From Dipteris shenzhenensis (lineage: Eukaryota; Polypodiophyta; Polypodiopsida; Gleicheniales), in NCBI GenBank assembly GCA_047967505.1, contig CM106538.1: a DNA stretch of 64,000 bases, one strand, 5' to 3'. Below are positions 32,541-44,934 of the stretch, one piece after another (within the stretch, counting starts at the first letter, position 1; every line of letters begins with the position of its first letter). The notes under the pieces are model-generated. The model saw nothing but the letters and a program-made list of their open reading frames with translations. It was not told the DNA's origin and did not search any database. Made by a program: the position numbers and the translations under genes.

Positions 32541-33452
32541 AATAGTTATCATCTTTGGTAGAAGAGTCGGCATCACTTCGAATGGCACCTTTTGAACAAA
32601 AGAAGACTTCCTTGGTGGAACCACATTTAGAATGGTCGATAGCATTTAGGAAGAAGTGGGAATTAAAAAAGTAATTTGAATTTAGATGCTGACATCCCTA
32701 GTAGGCATCTTGCTTGCATTGATCCACCTCTTTTGAAGAGAGGTTATAGATGAAGGCAAGCGAGGGTGTGGAAAAGGGTGCGAGAGAGCTAAGGTTATCC
32801 AAGCACAAAATTTTGTGATTCACCACTGGAACCTTCATTTCTATTTGTCTATGAGGAAGAAGGGGAACATATGAAGCAAATTTTTAAGCTCTCTACTATC
32901 GAGGGGTTTTGGTGGTTGAGAGAGGGACTCAGAGAATGTTTCGAAGGAGGCTTTGTCTTCAAGGGAAAGAAGGTCAAGATTAATGAAGTTGTGAAAACTG
33001 GAATTAGTAGGAGCTATCTCGGCAAGGATGGGGAGTGGAAAGGCACCGTTGAGGATGACGATGTCATTGGCGAGGCCAAGGAGGATGGTATGATAATCAT
33101 TGAGAGCTTTGTGTCTTTGAGATTGATAACGGCTAGGTTTAGAGCAACTTTTTCAAGTCTAGTGAGGGCGCCATTGCTTTCACTTTGTGAGAATTTGAGA
33201 AGCTTGATCCAATCATTAAGGGAAAGCGTTCTAATGAGCAAAGGAGTGTTCTTTGCAAGAGCCTCGAGATCATGCGTTCTAATGAAAGAAAAGAACTCGG
33301 ACTTTTGGAAACATGAGAGTACTGCTTGAGTCGCCGAAGAGGGAGAGGGGAGAGGAGTGTTGAATGACTTGGACTAGAGTGTAGTATCCCTAGAGTATTT
33401 CTGCAAAAAAAAAGTGAATTAGTAACAAAGTTTACGAAAAAAACCAATTTTA

Positions 33453-33660
33453 AGAAAGGAGTCAAGAGGCTAAGAAGCCTTGATGACCTAAGTGTAGACC
33501 TAAGTGTACTATGTGCAATCATCCAGAGGTGCAGGGGCAATAGATATGTGTGTGGTAGACAAGAAAGGAGTCAAGAGGCTAAGAAGCCTTGATGGCCTAA
33601 GTGTACTATGTGCAACCGTCCAAAGGTGTAGGGGAAAGAGATATGTGTGTGGTACATGGA
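33453..33660. repeat. Tandem duplication of about 100 bp
   Basis: A unit starting AGAAAGGAGTCAAGAGGCTA occurs at 33453 and 33562. Both run through GATATGTGTGTGGTA. The first copy has an extra 12-bp internal duplication (GACCTAAGTGTA). Confidence 0.85.
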
Positions 33661-34002
33661 TGTTTTTATCGAAGGTATAGAAATATTTTATTATAATATA
33701 CTGGCGAAATTTTTCATAAATTATTTTTAAAAGTTTCAAAGAATTGGCGAATTATATCTTTTGTTATAATTTTTGTTTCAAAACTTGGCTAAATATTCTA
33801 GAGCATTTCAAAAACTTTCGATTTTCACAAATATACTAAAAACTAGTTATATTGAAAACTCTATCTTTGCTGTTATGCAAAACATAAAATTGTTTAAGGA
33901 TAATGAATATCCTTCAAATCCAATGGGGGAAGAAAATTCTCAAAGTCTAGTTTAAATAGTCCAAAAAAGCTAATTATAGCTTTTTCTTTTACAGCTTGAC
34001 TT

Positions 34003-36395
34003 TCAGAGTGCTAATGCTCTATCATACAGAAAGCTACTAACATCATAAGAACAAGAGTATAATCTCAAGCTAAGATCTAAGTTATCATCTAGTTTATTAC
34101 GAAGCTTATTCTTCAAGTAACTGAGAGTACTAAAACACCTTTCATCCTCAATTGAGCCAAGAATAAAGGTTTGACATAAATTTGCAAGCTTGAAGTACTC
34201 AGAAATGTTATCTTGTAGGGATGTACTATGAGAGAGCTCATTCCAAAGCCGAACCATTGAACCTTGCATTTGAACATTTTCCATTAAACTACTTTGCTGG
34301 TGCATGACTTCTCCAAAAAGGGAAGCTTTCCAAAATCCAACAAACCATTGTACTGTATATTGTCCATGTCAATGTCCCATCCAAAGTGTTTTTTGAGAGC
34401 ATCCAAATGATTCTTTAGACCTGCTTTGATACTTTCATAAGATCCATTGACCCAAAAATGTGGAAATATGATGGTAAATGCTTCCATTAGGTCATTTCGT
34501 GGAAACCTACTTTGATCTCATCTACCACTGCACTTGCAACTTCACTAAGGGCATTTTTCACTGTTTGTACTTTCTTTAAAAAAGCCTCTTTTTTAATGTA
34601 TTGTAGTCTTTTATGTCGTTTATTTTCTCTTGTCATCCTGAAAACCTAATTGTTTGCATGAAGGCAAACATATCCTTCCTGGTCACATGTTAAAAGAGAC
34701 GAATCCCCATCTAGGTCTATTAAACTTTTCCAATCTTTAAACAATTTCTCATCTTGAAAACTGGAGCTTGACTTCTTATTGTATGCTGTTGTTATACTCA
34801 AATTAGTGAGCTTTATTGCCTTGACATATTCATTGATATAAATATCCTTCGATTGAGACATTTTACTCAACATATTCATTTTGTCTAAAAGTGGAATAAT
34901 TTCACACAATCCCAATATCGAATCTATGTTGGTCAGTTTATGATACAAAATATCTGCCTTTTCAACCTCTTCTTTTGCCTCCATATGCATTAAATAGACC
35001 AAAGTCTTGTTTTCATCCCATAATCTTTTCACTGGCTGAACGAAAGATATCCATCTAGTATCCACATTCTTCAAAATCTTCCTCCCTTTTGTACCCACCG
35101 CTTTTGTAATAACTCTAAATTGATTGTATCTTTTGACTCTTGCAAAAGTAAGAGTAGCTTTTTTTAATCAAAGTCCCAATTCGTTGTACTGATGGAAATG
35201 TGGACATAACTTTGTAAGCTAGATTTGTGTGATGAGCCATACAATGTATCCCAACATAGTAAGGAGAATATTTTGTTTCTATTTGTACAGAGACACGATT
35301 TCGACAACCTTGCAAGACTGAAGCACATCACATGCAAAACAAACAAGTCTCTTAACCACCTCAGACTCTGTCACGCCTCCATACTCTTTTAAAGCTTGGA
35401 TCAAAACTTGCACTAAGTTATTAGCATTGGATTCTGAATCAAGTTTGTGTACATGTAAAAAATATGGTTTTCTCTTATTGTTTTCTACCATGTACAAATG
35501 CATTCCCAACCACGATGTAGTATCCACAGCTGTGTACTCATCCAATGACACAACACTACTCCTTGACCAATGCATACTTGCTAAATTAGGAACATCAAAA
35601 AATTAAAGATATGATTGGTAACCCAAGAAGTCTATTAGTGAGTGGCCTTGCTTCAATATTTGCATGAAAGTTGAGAATTGCACTATCTTTTCTCTATCAA
35701 CCTGATCATTGATACATTCCCAATGCTTTTTCAATGATCCTTCACTTTTATTTTTGCTAGACTCTTGTGCAAGCAAGAACTTATTGTACTCAATCTCATT
35801 TTTGAAGTGGCGGTTATTTTCCTTGTCCCATTCTTTGATCACTTTCTTTTCATTACTTGTACCTTCTACAGTCTTGTAAACCTTCCCACAATGCTTCTCA
35901 ATCGTATCAATCTTCAATTGTAATCGTGCCTCCTTTTTCCTTGCCCATGTGCATATTTTACAAATGGCCCACTTTGGTGCATCCCCGTGTCCACTTGTTC
36001 TACGTCTAACCAATGATATTTGGCTACCCAAACTTCTTGAAAGTAATTGCTAACTTTTTCTCCCAACTTGCAGCTATTATGGTTTTCATTTCCAACCTTA
36101 TAACCTTTGTGTTATTTTTAGCCCAGAAGGAATTCCATAAATGCATCTTTGCCTCATTAACATCATTTGCAAAAGTTGGGTTCCTTGCCCATGCTTCATG
36201 AAACCGAGCCAAGACATTCCCAATGTTGCTCTCTACCCATAGCATAACATCAGTGTCCCATTTTGTGATCCCTATAAGGTGTTTCCTATTAGGATCCAGT
36301 TCTACTTGATGCCTTGTATTTAAAACAACTTTGCTCTTTAGAGTATGCAATCTAAAAGAGCTTTCTATGGTCATCTCCATCTCCTTTGTACTCAT
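34003..36395 (-). pseudogene. hAT-superfamily transposase (ZNF862-like), broken
   Basis: Minus-strand fragments give the ordered parts of a ZNF862-like hAT transposase. They are an N-terminal part with WARNPTFANDVNEAKMHLW, a zinc-finger-like CKICTWARKKEA near 35960, the first catalytic-Asp region LDEYTAVDTTSWLGMHLY near 35530, CFACD near 35330, HCMAHHTNLAYKV near 35240, the segment NVDTRWISFVQPVKRLW near 35060, and the C-terminal dimerisation motif SIEDERCFSTLSYLKNKLRN near 34140. These sit in at least three frames with stops, so no transposase can be made. Terminal inverted repeats were not identified. The N-terminal 36395-36024 frame may be an accessory part. Confidence 0.85.
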
Positions 36396-36599
36396 GTTAT
36401 TTATCTCTGCAAGAAGCTCATCTCAAAGGACCTGATTGACATACTTTTGTTGTGCTTTAGATAACTCAAAATTAATAGCCTTACACTTAGATCCTTCCAT
36501 CCCTAAACCATATGCAAGATCAAAACAAAAGAGCATTCAAAAATAGTTTTAAATTTAAGAAATTGAACAAATTTATCATAGCCTAACATACATGAAACT

Positions 36600-37600
36600 G
36601 GTATCAACTTATTAAAAAAAGAAGGGTCACATCACATCATGCATACCAAACAATAATGCATATGCATATTCACAACATAAACTTTTAAAAAATAAATAAG
36701 CATATATTTCTTTAGGTTGTTAGCTACATCTAAGGAACTTGGTCCTAGGTGGTGGTACCTCTTAGCCCCCTGCCTTATGAGCGCAGGAACCAGACACCAC
36801 TTCCTGAACCAAGCCCTTCTTTCATGTTTGAAATCATAATACTACACTACATAAAGCATGCCAAACCAATTTCAACTTACTATTTTCAACTTACTATGTA
36901 CAAAGCACCAATAAATACATTAAAAAAGAAAGAGCACATCACAAACAATGATGCATATGCATATTCACAACATAAACTTTTCAAAAATAAATAAGCATAC
37001 ATTTCTTCAGGTTGTCAGCTAGATCTAAGGAACTTGGTCCTAGGTCGTGGTGCCTCTTAGCCCCTTGCCTTGTGAGCGCAGGAACCAAACACCACTTCCT
37101 GAACCAAGCCCTTCTTTCATGTTTGAAATCATAATACTACACTATAAAAAGCATGCCAAACCAATTTCAACTTACTCTATACAAAGCACCAATATATACA
37201 TTAAAAAAGAAAGAGCACATCACAGACAATGATGCATATGCATATTCACAACAAACTTTGAAAAAATAAATAAGCATACATTTCTTTAGCTTGTCAACTA
37301 GATCTAAGAAACTTGGTCCTAGGTCGTGGTGCCTCTTAGCCCCCTGCCTTATGAGCGCAGGAACCAGACACCACTTCCTGAACCAAGCCCTTCTTTCATT
37401 TTTGAAATCATAATACTACACTACATAAAGCATCCCAAACCAATTTCAACTTACATTATACAAAGGACCAATAAATACATTAAAAAAGAAAGAGAACATC
37501 ACAGACAATGATGCATATGTATATTCACAACAAAAACTTTTAAAAAATAAATAAGCATACATCTAAGAAACTTGGTCCTAGGTCGTGGTGCCTATCAAAT
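36600..37600. repeat. Tandem array of about 280-bp units, three and a half copies
   Basis: The anchor GGTCCTAGG recurs at about 36741, 37036, 37315 and 37574, giving periods of 295, 279 and 259 bp. Each unit has CTTAGCCCC, GAGCGCAGGAACCA, CTTCCTGAACCAAGCCC and an AT-rich half with GCATATGCATATTCACAAC. Copies are close to each other, so the array is young. It lies just outside the hAT relic. Confidence 0.9.
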
Positions 37601-38141
37601 TTACCACTGCAAGTGCACAAACCTGAGCAACGAGAAGTTTTAAATGTATGTAGCTTATAGAGGACCCATGTATATACACATATCACTCCAATAAATATCT
37701 CACAAGAACTACCAAGGATAAAGTACTGCTCTTAACCATGATGAAAAATTTGGGAATACGCCAAAAAGTATTAAACATACCTCTTCAGCCATGGCAGTGT
37801 CAATGGCTCTCAAAGTCCAATTGCCATTATGTAATGAAGAAGAAGGTATATTTATCATTCTTCTCAATGGAAGGCAACAAGCCACCACCGAGCTTATTTT
37901 ATCAAAGCACTCGACACCACACACCATCATAGCTCTCCATTTCAGATTGATCCAAAACATCATAAATGAGCACCCAAAAACTTCCTCAATATCCTGCCTC
38001 GCCAGTCCCAGAACCACTATTCAGCTTCCCAACTTGGTAACGAAATCAACAATAATGCACAAACATGTAGGAAAACCGTGAAACCCTGCTCGTTTGCACG
38101 AAGTTTGAACCAAAAGGAGCAATAACGTCCTTGATTCCCAC

Positions 38142-38420
38142 CTTATCTTCAGTCGTGTCAGCTCTGTCATCCCTGATCTTCATTTCATGCATCTCTTTAG
38201 GCAGCTGTTCTATGCTACTAGTTCCTGCCTTTAGCGCACTCGCCAAACTGGTACCGCCCAATTTTGGTGCAGATACAGGCCCCAGACTCACAGGGGCCAT
38301 GTGCCGCTCTGAGTTTTGCCCAACCCCTGAACTGCTCGAAGCCTCTCCAAAGGACTCTCCTACCTGTCTTTCCAGCTCCTCCTGTTCTAGTTTAACCCTC
38401 TTCTTGCCACTGTCTCCAAG
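38142..38420 (-). pseudogene. Shaggy/GSK3-like kinase, N-terminal coding exon only
   Basis: An exon with a good acceptor (TTGATTGTAG before 38420) and donor (AAG then GTGGGA after 38142), open in phase 0 for 93 codons. From the ATG at 38300 it reads MAPVSLGPVSAPKLGG and later EQLPKEMHEMKIRDDRAD. LPEEM-EMKIRDDK is the conserved N-terminal signature just before the kinase domain of plant shaggy-like kinases. The next exons, encoding GNGTETG, the glycine loop and the catalytic core, are not found in the 10 kb downstream on this strand, where hAT debris and the P450 on the other strand lie. It is either an exon fragment, perhaps transposon-captured, or the start of a gene with an exceptionally long intron. 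The pyrimidine-rich stretch 38530-38830 upstream could be 5' UTR. Confidence 0.65.
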
Positions 38421-39560
38421 CTACAATCAAAACCAATCATTTATCATGCAATAGAACAAAGCATCGTAAGCATCCAAACTGTAGCACAGGGCACCACAAT
38501 TTAGAAACACTCTGCAGAAAGCCTCAAACCCAAAACGCAAAAAAGGCAGAAGGGCTAGATACATCCACTGCCCATGTGAAGCTATAGAAGGGCTCTTGGG
38601 GAGGGAAGGCATTGACTTAAGGAACACAAAGCAAACGTGTAGGGAGCTATGGAAGGAAGATTGGGTCGAAGATCTCCCAATCAGGGAAGGGGGGGGAGGC
38701 ACTGTGATGAAAGCTGAGCAAGGAAGAGTTGTCCAGATGGGGACCATTCGATCGGAAACAGGGAGTTGAAAAGATGTGGGCTTGGGAGTTGAACTGCATA
38801 CTAAAATTGTTTATCTTCTTCAAGCATTGTCCTTGGCATTGAACCTGCATCAAACGGTGGTCTCAGTACATTGTAGCCCAAACACAGATTCTCAATCTTC
38901 AATCTTGGGGTGCCGTAAAATGTGGGTATGATCTAAATCTCATTTACATCACATTTGCGATCACAAAGGGTCATTGATTTGGCAAAACAAAGTTTTGTGA
39001 TAAAACCAAAAGCACATGGCTACCAGTAGCAAATGTCTCATATCACACACTCCCTTGGCATATCCTTATTTATATAATGTGAATTTCCAATCCATGTTCG
39101 TGATTGCTTGGGTTCACAAGATTGACAAGGGCATTGATGGTTCTTATTTGAGAAGCACTAACACATAGGATCTTGTAAGAGTTGACCTAGACAGATGCTA
39201 TATCCATTAGCTTACATTGCTACAAGAGTGTGTATGTATATTATCCAAATATATATAAATAAAATTTCAAATCTCAAGCTCAACCTTCAAGAAGAAAAGC
39301 ATCTATGCTTTTATCATCTGCCAATACTAAGAAAAGGAAGTCAACCTAGAAAACTAGGCCTATTCATATTCTGCTTACAAAAGAGATTGATATATAGAAA
39401 AGGTTGCTTGCTCAAAAATCCACATGAGGACATACCATCAAACCAATTCCCATCTTAGTAGTTGTGCTGGAATCATGATCTGGATGCATATGCAGTTTAC
39501 TCTTTTAGTATACAAGGTAAAGTACATTATGGAATGGTCACAACCAATAAAATGTTACTC
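38421..39560. other. Flank of the GSK3 exon, no further gene recognised
   Basis: Apart from the possible 5' UTR at 38530-38830 on the minus strand, I see only AT-rich DNA. Confidence 0.4.
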
Positions 39561-39900
39561 AGTTGAGGGGGTTCCTTGGCCTTACCTCCTTTTATAGGAG
39601 ATTCATTAGGCACTTTGATAAGATAGCTGCTCCTCTTACTGACTTGCTATAGAAGGATTCTTTTGGATGGACATCAGAGCTAGAAAAGAGCTTTTAACTC
39701 AAGGTTGCTATGCCCCTATACTAGACACATTGGATTGTTCAAGACCTATGAGAGGGTGAGGCAAAGCTTTATATGGAAGGGACTATGGAAGGACATATGC
39801 AATTATGTACAAAGCTGCAGGCCCTGTCAACAACATAGGGAATTGAACCATAGGCTAGCAGGTCTTCTCAAGCCTTTGCCCATTCCTGAAGTGTTATAAA
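39561..39900 (+). pseudogene. Ty3/gypsy fragment: RT end joined to integrase zinc domain
   Basis: The translation [20 protein letters not shown] (about 39566-39625) is a gypsy RT end. It is followed after two stops by GLFKTYERVRQSFIWKGLWK and YVQSCRPCQQHRELNHRLAG (39727-39860), the integrase zinc-binding region. RNase H, which should lie between, is deleted. This is a different lineage from the chromovirus at the left edge. Confidence 0.8.
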
Positions 39901-41846
39901 AAGAAGGCCAATTAGCCACCACTAGTCTAACTATCAAAAGCTAGCTCTCTCCCACATGTGCCAGATCACAGGGCCCACCAGGAAATGTACATCATACCTG
40001 AATTGTGCTGATAGGCATGAGACATAACTAAAATACCCAACCCAAGGTGAACTCTAAAAATACTTCATTGCACACTCTTACTTGAAAGCTGACACTTGTA
40101 GGGCCTTGGTGCAAAAGATAATCTCCATTGCATATGACAAACTTAGACAAATTTTCAATCCTCGGCATCATGAATGACAATGACTTTCTTGCTCCAATGG
40201 AACCCAAATGCAACACTTACCAAATGCTAATTCACAATCCACCCCACTGATTTCAGACATGGTTGTATCTCCACCAGCAACACTTGTAGAACCTACTGCC
40301 CCCTTGATGGACATATCCATGGTTGTATCTCTAGCAACAACACTTGTAGAGACTACTACTCCCTCGAGATGGACATATGGCATGGAGAGGGCTTGCTTTA
40401 GTAGAGACTTTCCATCATCATTCCATGACAACAAGAGAAAAAGCAATGGACAGCCTCAATTCAAACATGTCTCTCTCAAAAAGAGGACAAAATCTTCTCC
40501 CAAAACATCCCACAAATTTAGTGTTGTGTAGCTAAACTAAAGATCAACTTTAAAATACTTGCTAAGCGGAAGAGGGAGCTCTTGGAATTTGTGTAAACAC
40601 AATACAAATTTGTAAAATGCACATCTTTCATGCAATACCAATCACACAAACCTCCATAAATACTATTAATTGACATGTAGGTGAGAAAGTACCAAAGCAA
40701 CGACCCCTTTTCAACACCTCCATTGGTGCTAGTGCTTGTTGCCTTAGTCATTGTGACATCACTACTTGCTTTAGTCATTGTAACATCACTATTTGGGAAG
40801 TAGTTGGGTGCTTTTAAGTTATGGTAAGGAGTTGTATTGGGTGATCTAGGGATGGAGCAAGTCCAAGGAGATGGCGAGATGTTTGCATGCTCTACAAGCA
40901 CCCATACTATTTCCCAATGAGGTCCTACCTATCCTAGTTAGATCATGGTCATGCCATGCTAGCATTTGAAGATCCATTCTGCTCTAGGGAGTCCATGGAG
41001 TTGCTAAAACACCTCTAGATGATGTTCAGATGATGCCACATGTCATTTTGATACTTCTTGGGAGTGTTCCAAGCTCTACAGTTGCTCCAACTTCTCTCCA
41101 AGGTCTTCCAAATAGCCAGGTACTGTTCCTAGCAACCCATGTAGCAGCCAAGAAAATGACTTATGCTCACCATTTGAGATAGCTAATACCATAGAGTTCC
41201 TTATACTTTGATGATTCCTTCAATTCCTATCAATTCATTCTTTGTTTCCTCCCTCCAAACTTGCAATTTGTGACATCTCCATCTCTCACATTCAACCTTC
41301 AATAGCTCCTTTCAATTCGCCAAACAGCTTCTAAAAATTGGTCAGTTTTTCCTCAAGATCCTTGACCTGCAGTTCTTGGAGTGGGTACCAATGTTGATTA
41401 CCTTGGTGATTGTCTCTTTTGTTTTTAATGTGTAGTCCCTAGATGAACTCTTTCTGTAGGCCATAAAAGCCTTTCATCAAATGTTCGGGCGACCTCCTCC
41501 AAACTACTACTTGAATCCAATGGACGATGTTAGATGCTTAGGATTCCTTAAAGGTCCACAAGGCTCATGATTGATAGTTATGGGAAATCTAATACAAAAG
41601 TAAATATATTGCAGCTGGTTGAAGCACCAGGGTTATGTTTTGATGCTTAGGATTGAAGGCTGAATCAAAGAAGAGTCGGGTTGACATTCGAGTAAAACTA
41701 CTATGCAAAGATGTACACACAAAGGTAACAGGAGGGGAGAACCAATTGAGGGATAGAGCTGTAGTCTTGACTCAGGGATCACGCAACCAGTTGTTTGAGA
41801 TCATGGCAGCTAGCGTCCATTGAGATTGCATGAATTGGTTGGGTCT

Positions 41847-41849
<3 letters not shown>
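39901..41849. other. No gene recognised
   Basis: Short open frames on both strands at 40168-40531 and 40518-40901 are explained by the small tandem duplications there and match no family I know. Confidence 0.4.
40261..40380. repeat. Direct tandem duplication, two 60-bp units
   Basis: 40261-40320 and 40321-40380 both begin GGTTGTATCT and contain CAACACTTGTAGA and GGACATAT. A similar 27-bp duplication (TTAGTCATTGTGACATCACT) lies at about 40741-40790. Confidence 0.85.
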
Positions 41850-41920
<71 letters not shown>

Positions 41921-41941
41921 GTCTCTCTCTCTCTCTCTCTT
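41850..41941. repeat. (TC)n microsatellite, about 92 bp
   Basis: A nearly pure CT run interrupted only by two G bases. Open frames of poly-Leu/Ser and poly-Arg/Glu across it are artefacts. Confidence 0.97.
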
Positions 41942-42645
41942 GTTTACCTTCCAACTCTTGGGTCTCAAAACTCACATGTTATGTTCCCCATCTCTGCCTG
42001 CACACTTTCTATTGCCTCTTCCTATGCTATCCATAGCACTATTTAAAGCATGTTTTGCAAGAAAAAAGAAATGTCAAGCTGGCTAAGATTCAATGGGAGC
42101 CTATCCTATAACTTCTAGAAGTAGACTACAACCCCATTACAATTTCAAAGGGGACCATGAAAGAGCAAAGTTTCGTACCTCTTACAGATGCAGATTGGAA
42201 GCCATTTTGTTTCCAAGCAGGTCCTTTAGCAGGAGCTGTCATCACAAAGAGAGGGCAGATGGGTGCACTTTGCACTTCTTGCTGCTGTAACACTTCTTCC
42301 ACCTCGCTTTCTAATGCATGCATTGTGTTTTTTAGCACCCACCTTGCTTTGAGCATCAGCTTCAATTGGCGCATTATAACTTACAGAACGTTGTCAGAGA
42401 GTTCTAATAGAAAATGGCACCAACGTTTGCACTTTAAAGTAAGCAGAAGGGAAGAAAAGGAAGATGAGCAGAAATAACGCTTTGAGATATGAGGCAATGA
42501 AAAACAAAGAACTGTAGTGCAGCTCATACCTAGAACTGTCAAAAAGATAAGAGACAGTATCTGGCAATAGGTACAAGGTGCTTCAAAGAAAATTCAAGGG
42601 CACCATGCAGGCACTAGATGAGCATGGCTGGCTGATGTTGATAGA

Positions 42646-43116
42646 TCAAAGTTTGTTCCTTATTCTGGAATGGCCATTGCTTACCCACTTCGGGAATGGC
42701 CATTGTCGTTGTGGTTCTATAGGCTCTTCTTCATCTTCTTTGTCTTGAATCCTCCCAAGCACCATTGGGGGAGTTCGGGGGGGAGTTCGGTCTGCTATTG
42801 GTGGCGGTACTAGATGGATATCTTGGTCCTGGTTGTCTAGGAAGGACGCATCCTCCTCCAATTAATGCGGCTATTCTAAGAAGACCACATCGTGACTTAC
42901 AATTACCTTCTTGGTAATAGGGCTATAGAGATGGTAACCCTTCGCCTCTTCACTGTAGCCCAAGAAAATACACCTCCGGCTCGTCAGCTCCCATTTGGTC
43001 CTGGTAGCATCAGGGACATGCACAAAACAGTCACATCCAAAAACTCTGAAATGTGCAGCTGAAGGTTTCTTACCAGAAAAGGCCTGTAGTGGAGTCATCC
43101 CATTCACAGCCTTCAT
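42646..43116 (-). pseudogene. Copia integrase C-terminal part and linker
   Basis: From 43116 to 42871 the frame reads AVNGMTPLQAFSGKKPSAAH, FRVFGCDCFVHVPDATR, CIFLGYSEEAKGYHLY and IVSHDVVFLE, the conserved end of copia integrase. A stop then precedes the acidic and proline-rich linker (42861-42646) that normally leads into RT. Homology ends there. Confidence 0.85.
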
Positions 43117-44934
43117 GTAGCTACGATTGAGAATGTAAACTATAGTGTTACATGCTTCAGCCTAGAAAGTCTTTGGCAAATCTTTCCCTTTCATCATAAT
43201 CCGGCCCATTTCACAGATGATGTGCATCGCGTTTTGCTACTCCATTTTGCTGTGATGTATGTGGCGGGGGTTTTTGCCTCATGATTCCATGACTTTTGCA
43301 GTAACTTTCGAATTCAATTGATGTGAACTCTCCACCTCTGTCTGATCTCAGCTTCTTCACCTTCCTCCTCGATTCTTTCTCGACCATTACATGCCATTCC
43401 TTGAAGCTACTGAAAGCCTCGTCTTTCGTCTTCAGGAAGTATATCCATATCCTTCTACTGTAGTCGTCGATCAGTGTCATGAAGTAAAAGGAACCACCCA
43501 AAGCTTCTGTCTCCATCTTTTCGCAGAGGTCCATGTGAACGAGCTCTAGAGGAGCCTTTGCCTTACTGGGCTCTTTAGGAAAGGGATGCCGATGCTGCTT
43601 GCCCATCATGCTTGCTTCACATACATTGGGCAGATCTAAAATTTTTGGTAGCATCAGGGACATGCACAAAACAGTCACATCCAAAAACTCTGAAATGTGC
43701 AGCTGAAGGTTTCTTACCAGAAAAGGCCTGTAGTGGAGTCATCCCATTCACAGCCTTCATGTAGCTACGATTGAGAATGTAAACTGCAGTGTTACATGCT
43801 TCAACCTAGAAAGTCTTTGGCAAATCTTTCCCTTTCATCATAATCTGGCCCATTTCACAGATGATGTGCATCGCGTTTTGCTACTCCATTTTGCTGTGAT
43901 GTATGTGGCGGGGGTTTTTGCCTCTTGATTCCATGACTTTTGCAGTAACTTTCGAATTCAATTGATGTGAACTCTCCACCTTTGTCTGATCTTAGCTTCT
44001 TCACCTTCCTCCCCAATTCTTTCTCGACCATTACATGCCATTCCTTGAAGCTACTGAAAGCCTCGTCTTTCGTCTTCAGGAAGTATATCCATATCCTTCT
44101 ACTGTAGTCGTTGATCAGCATCATGAAGTAAAAGGAACTACCCAAAGCTTCTGTCTCCATCTTTCCGCAGAGGTCCATGTGAACGAGCTCTAGAGGAGCC
44201 TTTGCCTTACTGGCCTCTTTAGGAAAGGGATGTCGATGCTGCTTGCCCATCATGCTTGCTTCACATACATTGGGCATATCTAAAATTTTTGGTAGCATCA
44301 AGGACATGCACAAAACAGTCACATCCAAAAACTCAGAAATGTGCAGTTGAAGGTTTCTTACCAGAAAAGGCCTGTAGTGGAGTCATCCCATTCACAGCCT
44401 TCATGTAGCTACGATTGAGAATGTAAACTGCAGTGTTACATGCTTCAACCTAGAAAGTCTTTGGCAAATCTTTCCCTTTCATCATAATCCGGCCCATTTC
44501 ACAGATGATGTGCATCGTGTTTTGCTACTCCATTTTGTTGTAATGTATGTGGCGGGGGTTTTCGCCTCTTGATTCCATGACTTTTGCAGTAACTTTCGAA
44601 TTCAGTTGATGTGAACTCTCCACCTCTGTCTGATCTCAGCTTCTTCACCTTCCTCCCCGATTCTTTCTCGACCATTACATGCCATTCCTTGAACCTACTT
44701 AAAGCCTCGTCTTTTGTCTTCAGGAAGTATATCCATATCCTTCTACTGTAGTCGTCGATCAGCGTCATGAAGTAAAAGGAACTACCCAAAGGTTCTGTCT
44801 CCATCTTTCCATAGAGGTCCATGTGAACGAGCTCTAGAGGAGCCTTTGCCTTACTGGCCTCTTTAGGAAAGGGATGCCGATGCTGCTTGCCCATCATGCT
44901 TGCTTCACATACATTAGGCAAATCTAAAATTTTG
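43003..44934 (-). repeat. Tandem triplication of the copia integrase core, about 644 bp per unit
   Basis: The anchor GGTAGCATCA starts at 43003, 43649 and 44291, and the three integrase frames end at 43211, 43855 and 44499. Each copy has the HHCC end (NVCEASMMGKQHRHPF), the first Asp (LVHMDL), LIDDYSRRIWIYFLKTKDEA and the second Asp (LRSD-GGEFTS). The expected catalytic Glu in NGVAER is Lys in all three (NGVAKRDAH). The shared E-to-K change dates the catalytic loss before the triplication. Only a few point differences separate the copies. The period is not a multiple of three. Confidence 0.93.

Noticed and set aside
36600-37600. CRISPR-like spaced repeats
   Set aside because: Units of about 280 bp that are similar throughout, in a plant nuclear context; this is an ordinary tandem array.
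37709-38017. Minus-strand open frame following the GSK3 exon
   Set aside because: It does not resemble any part of a GSK3 kinase and lacks a matching acceptor, so it is treated as intron or flank.
41772-42086. Poly-Ser/Leu and Arg/Glu frames
   Set aside because: Direct translation of the (TC)n microsatellite.
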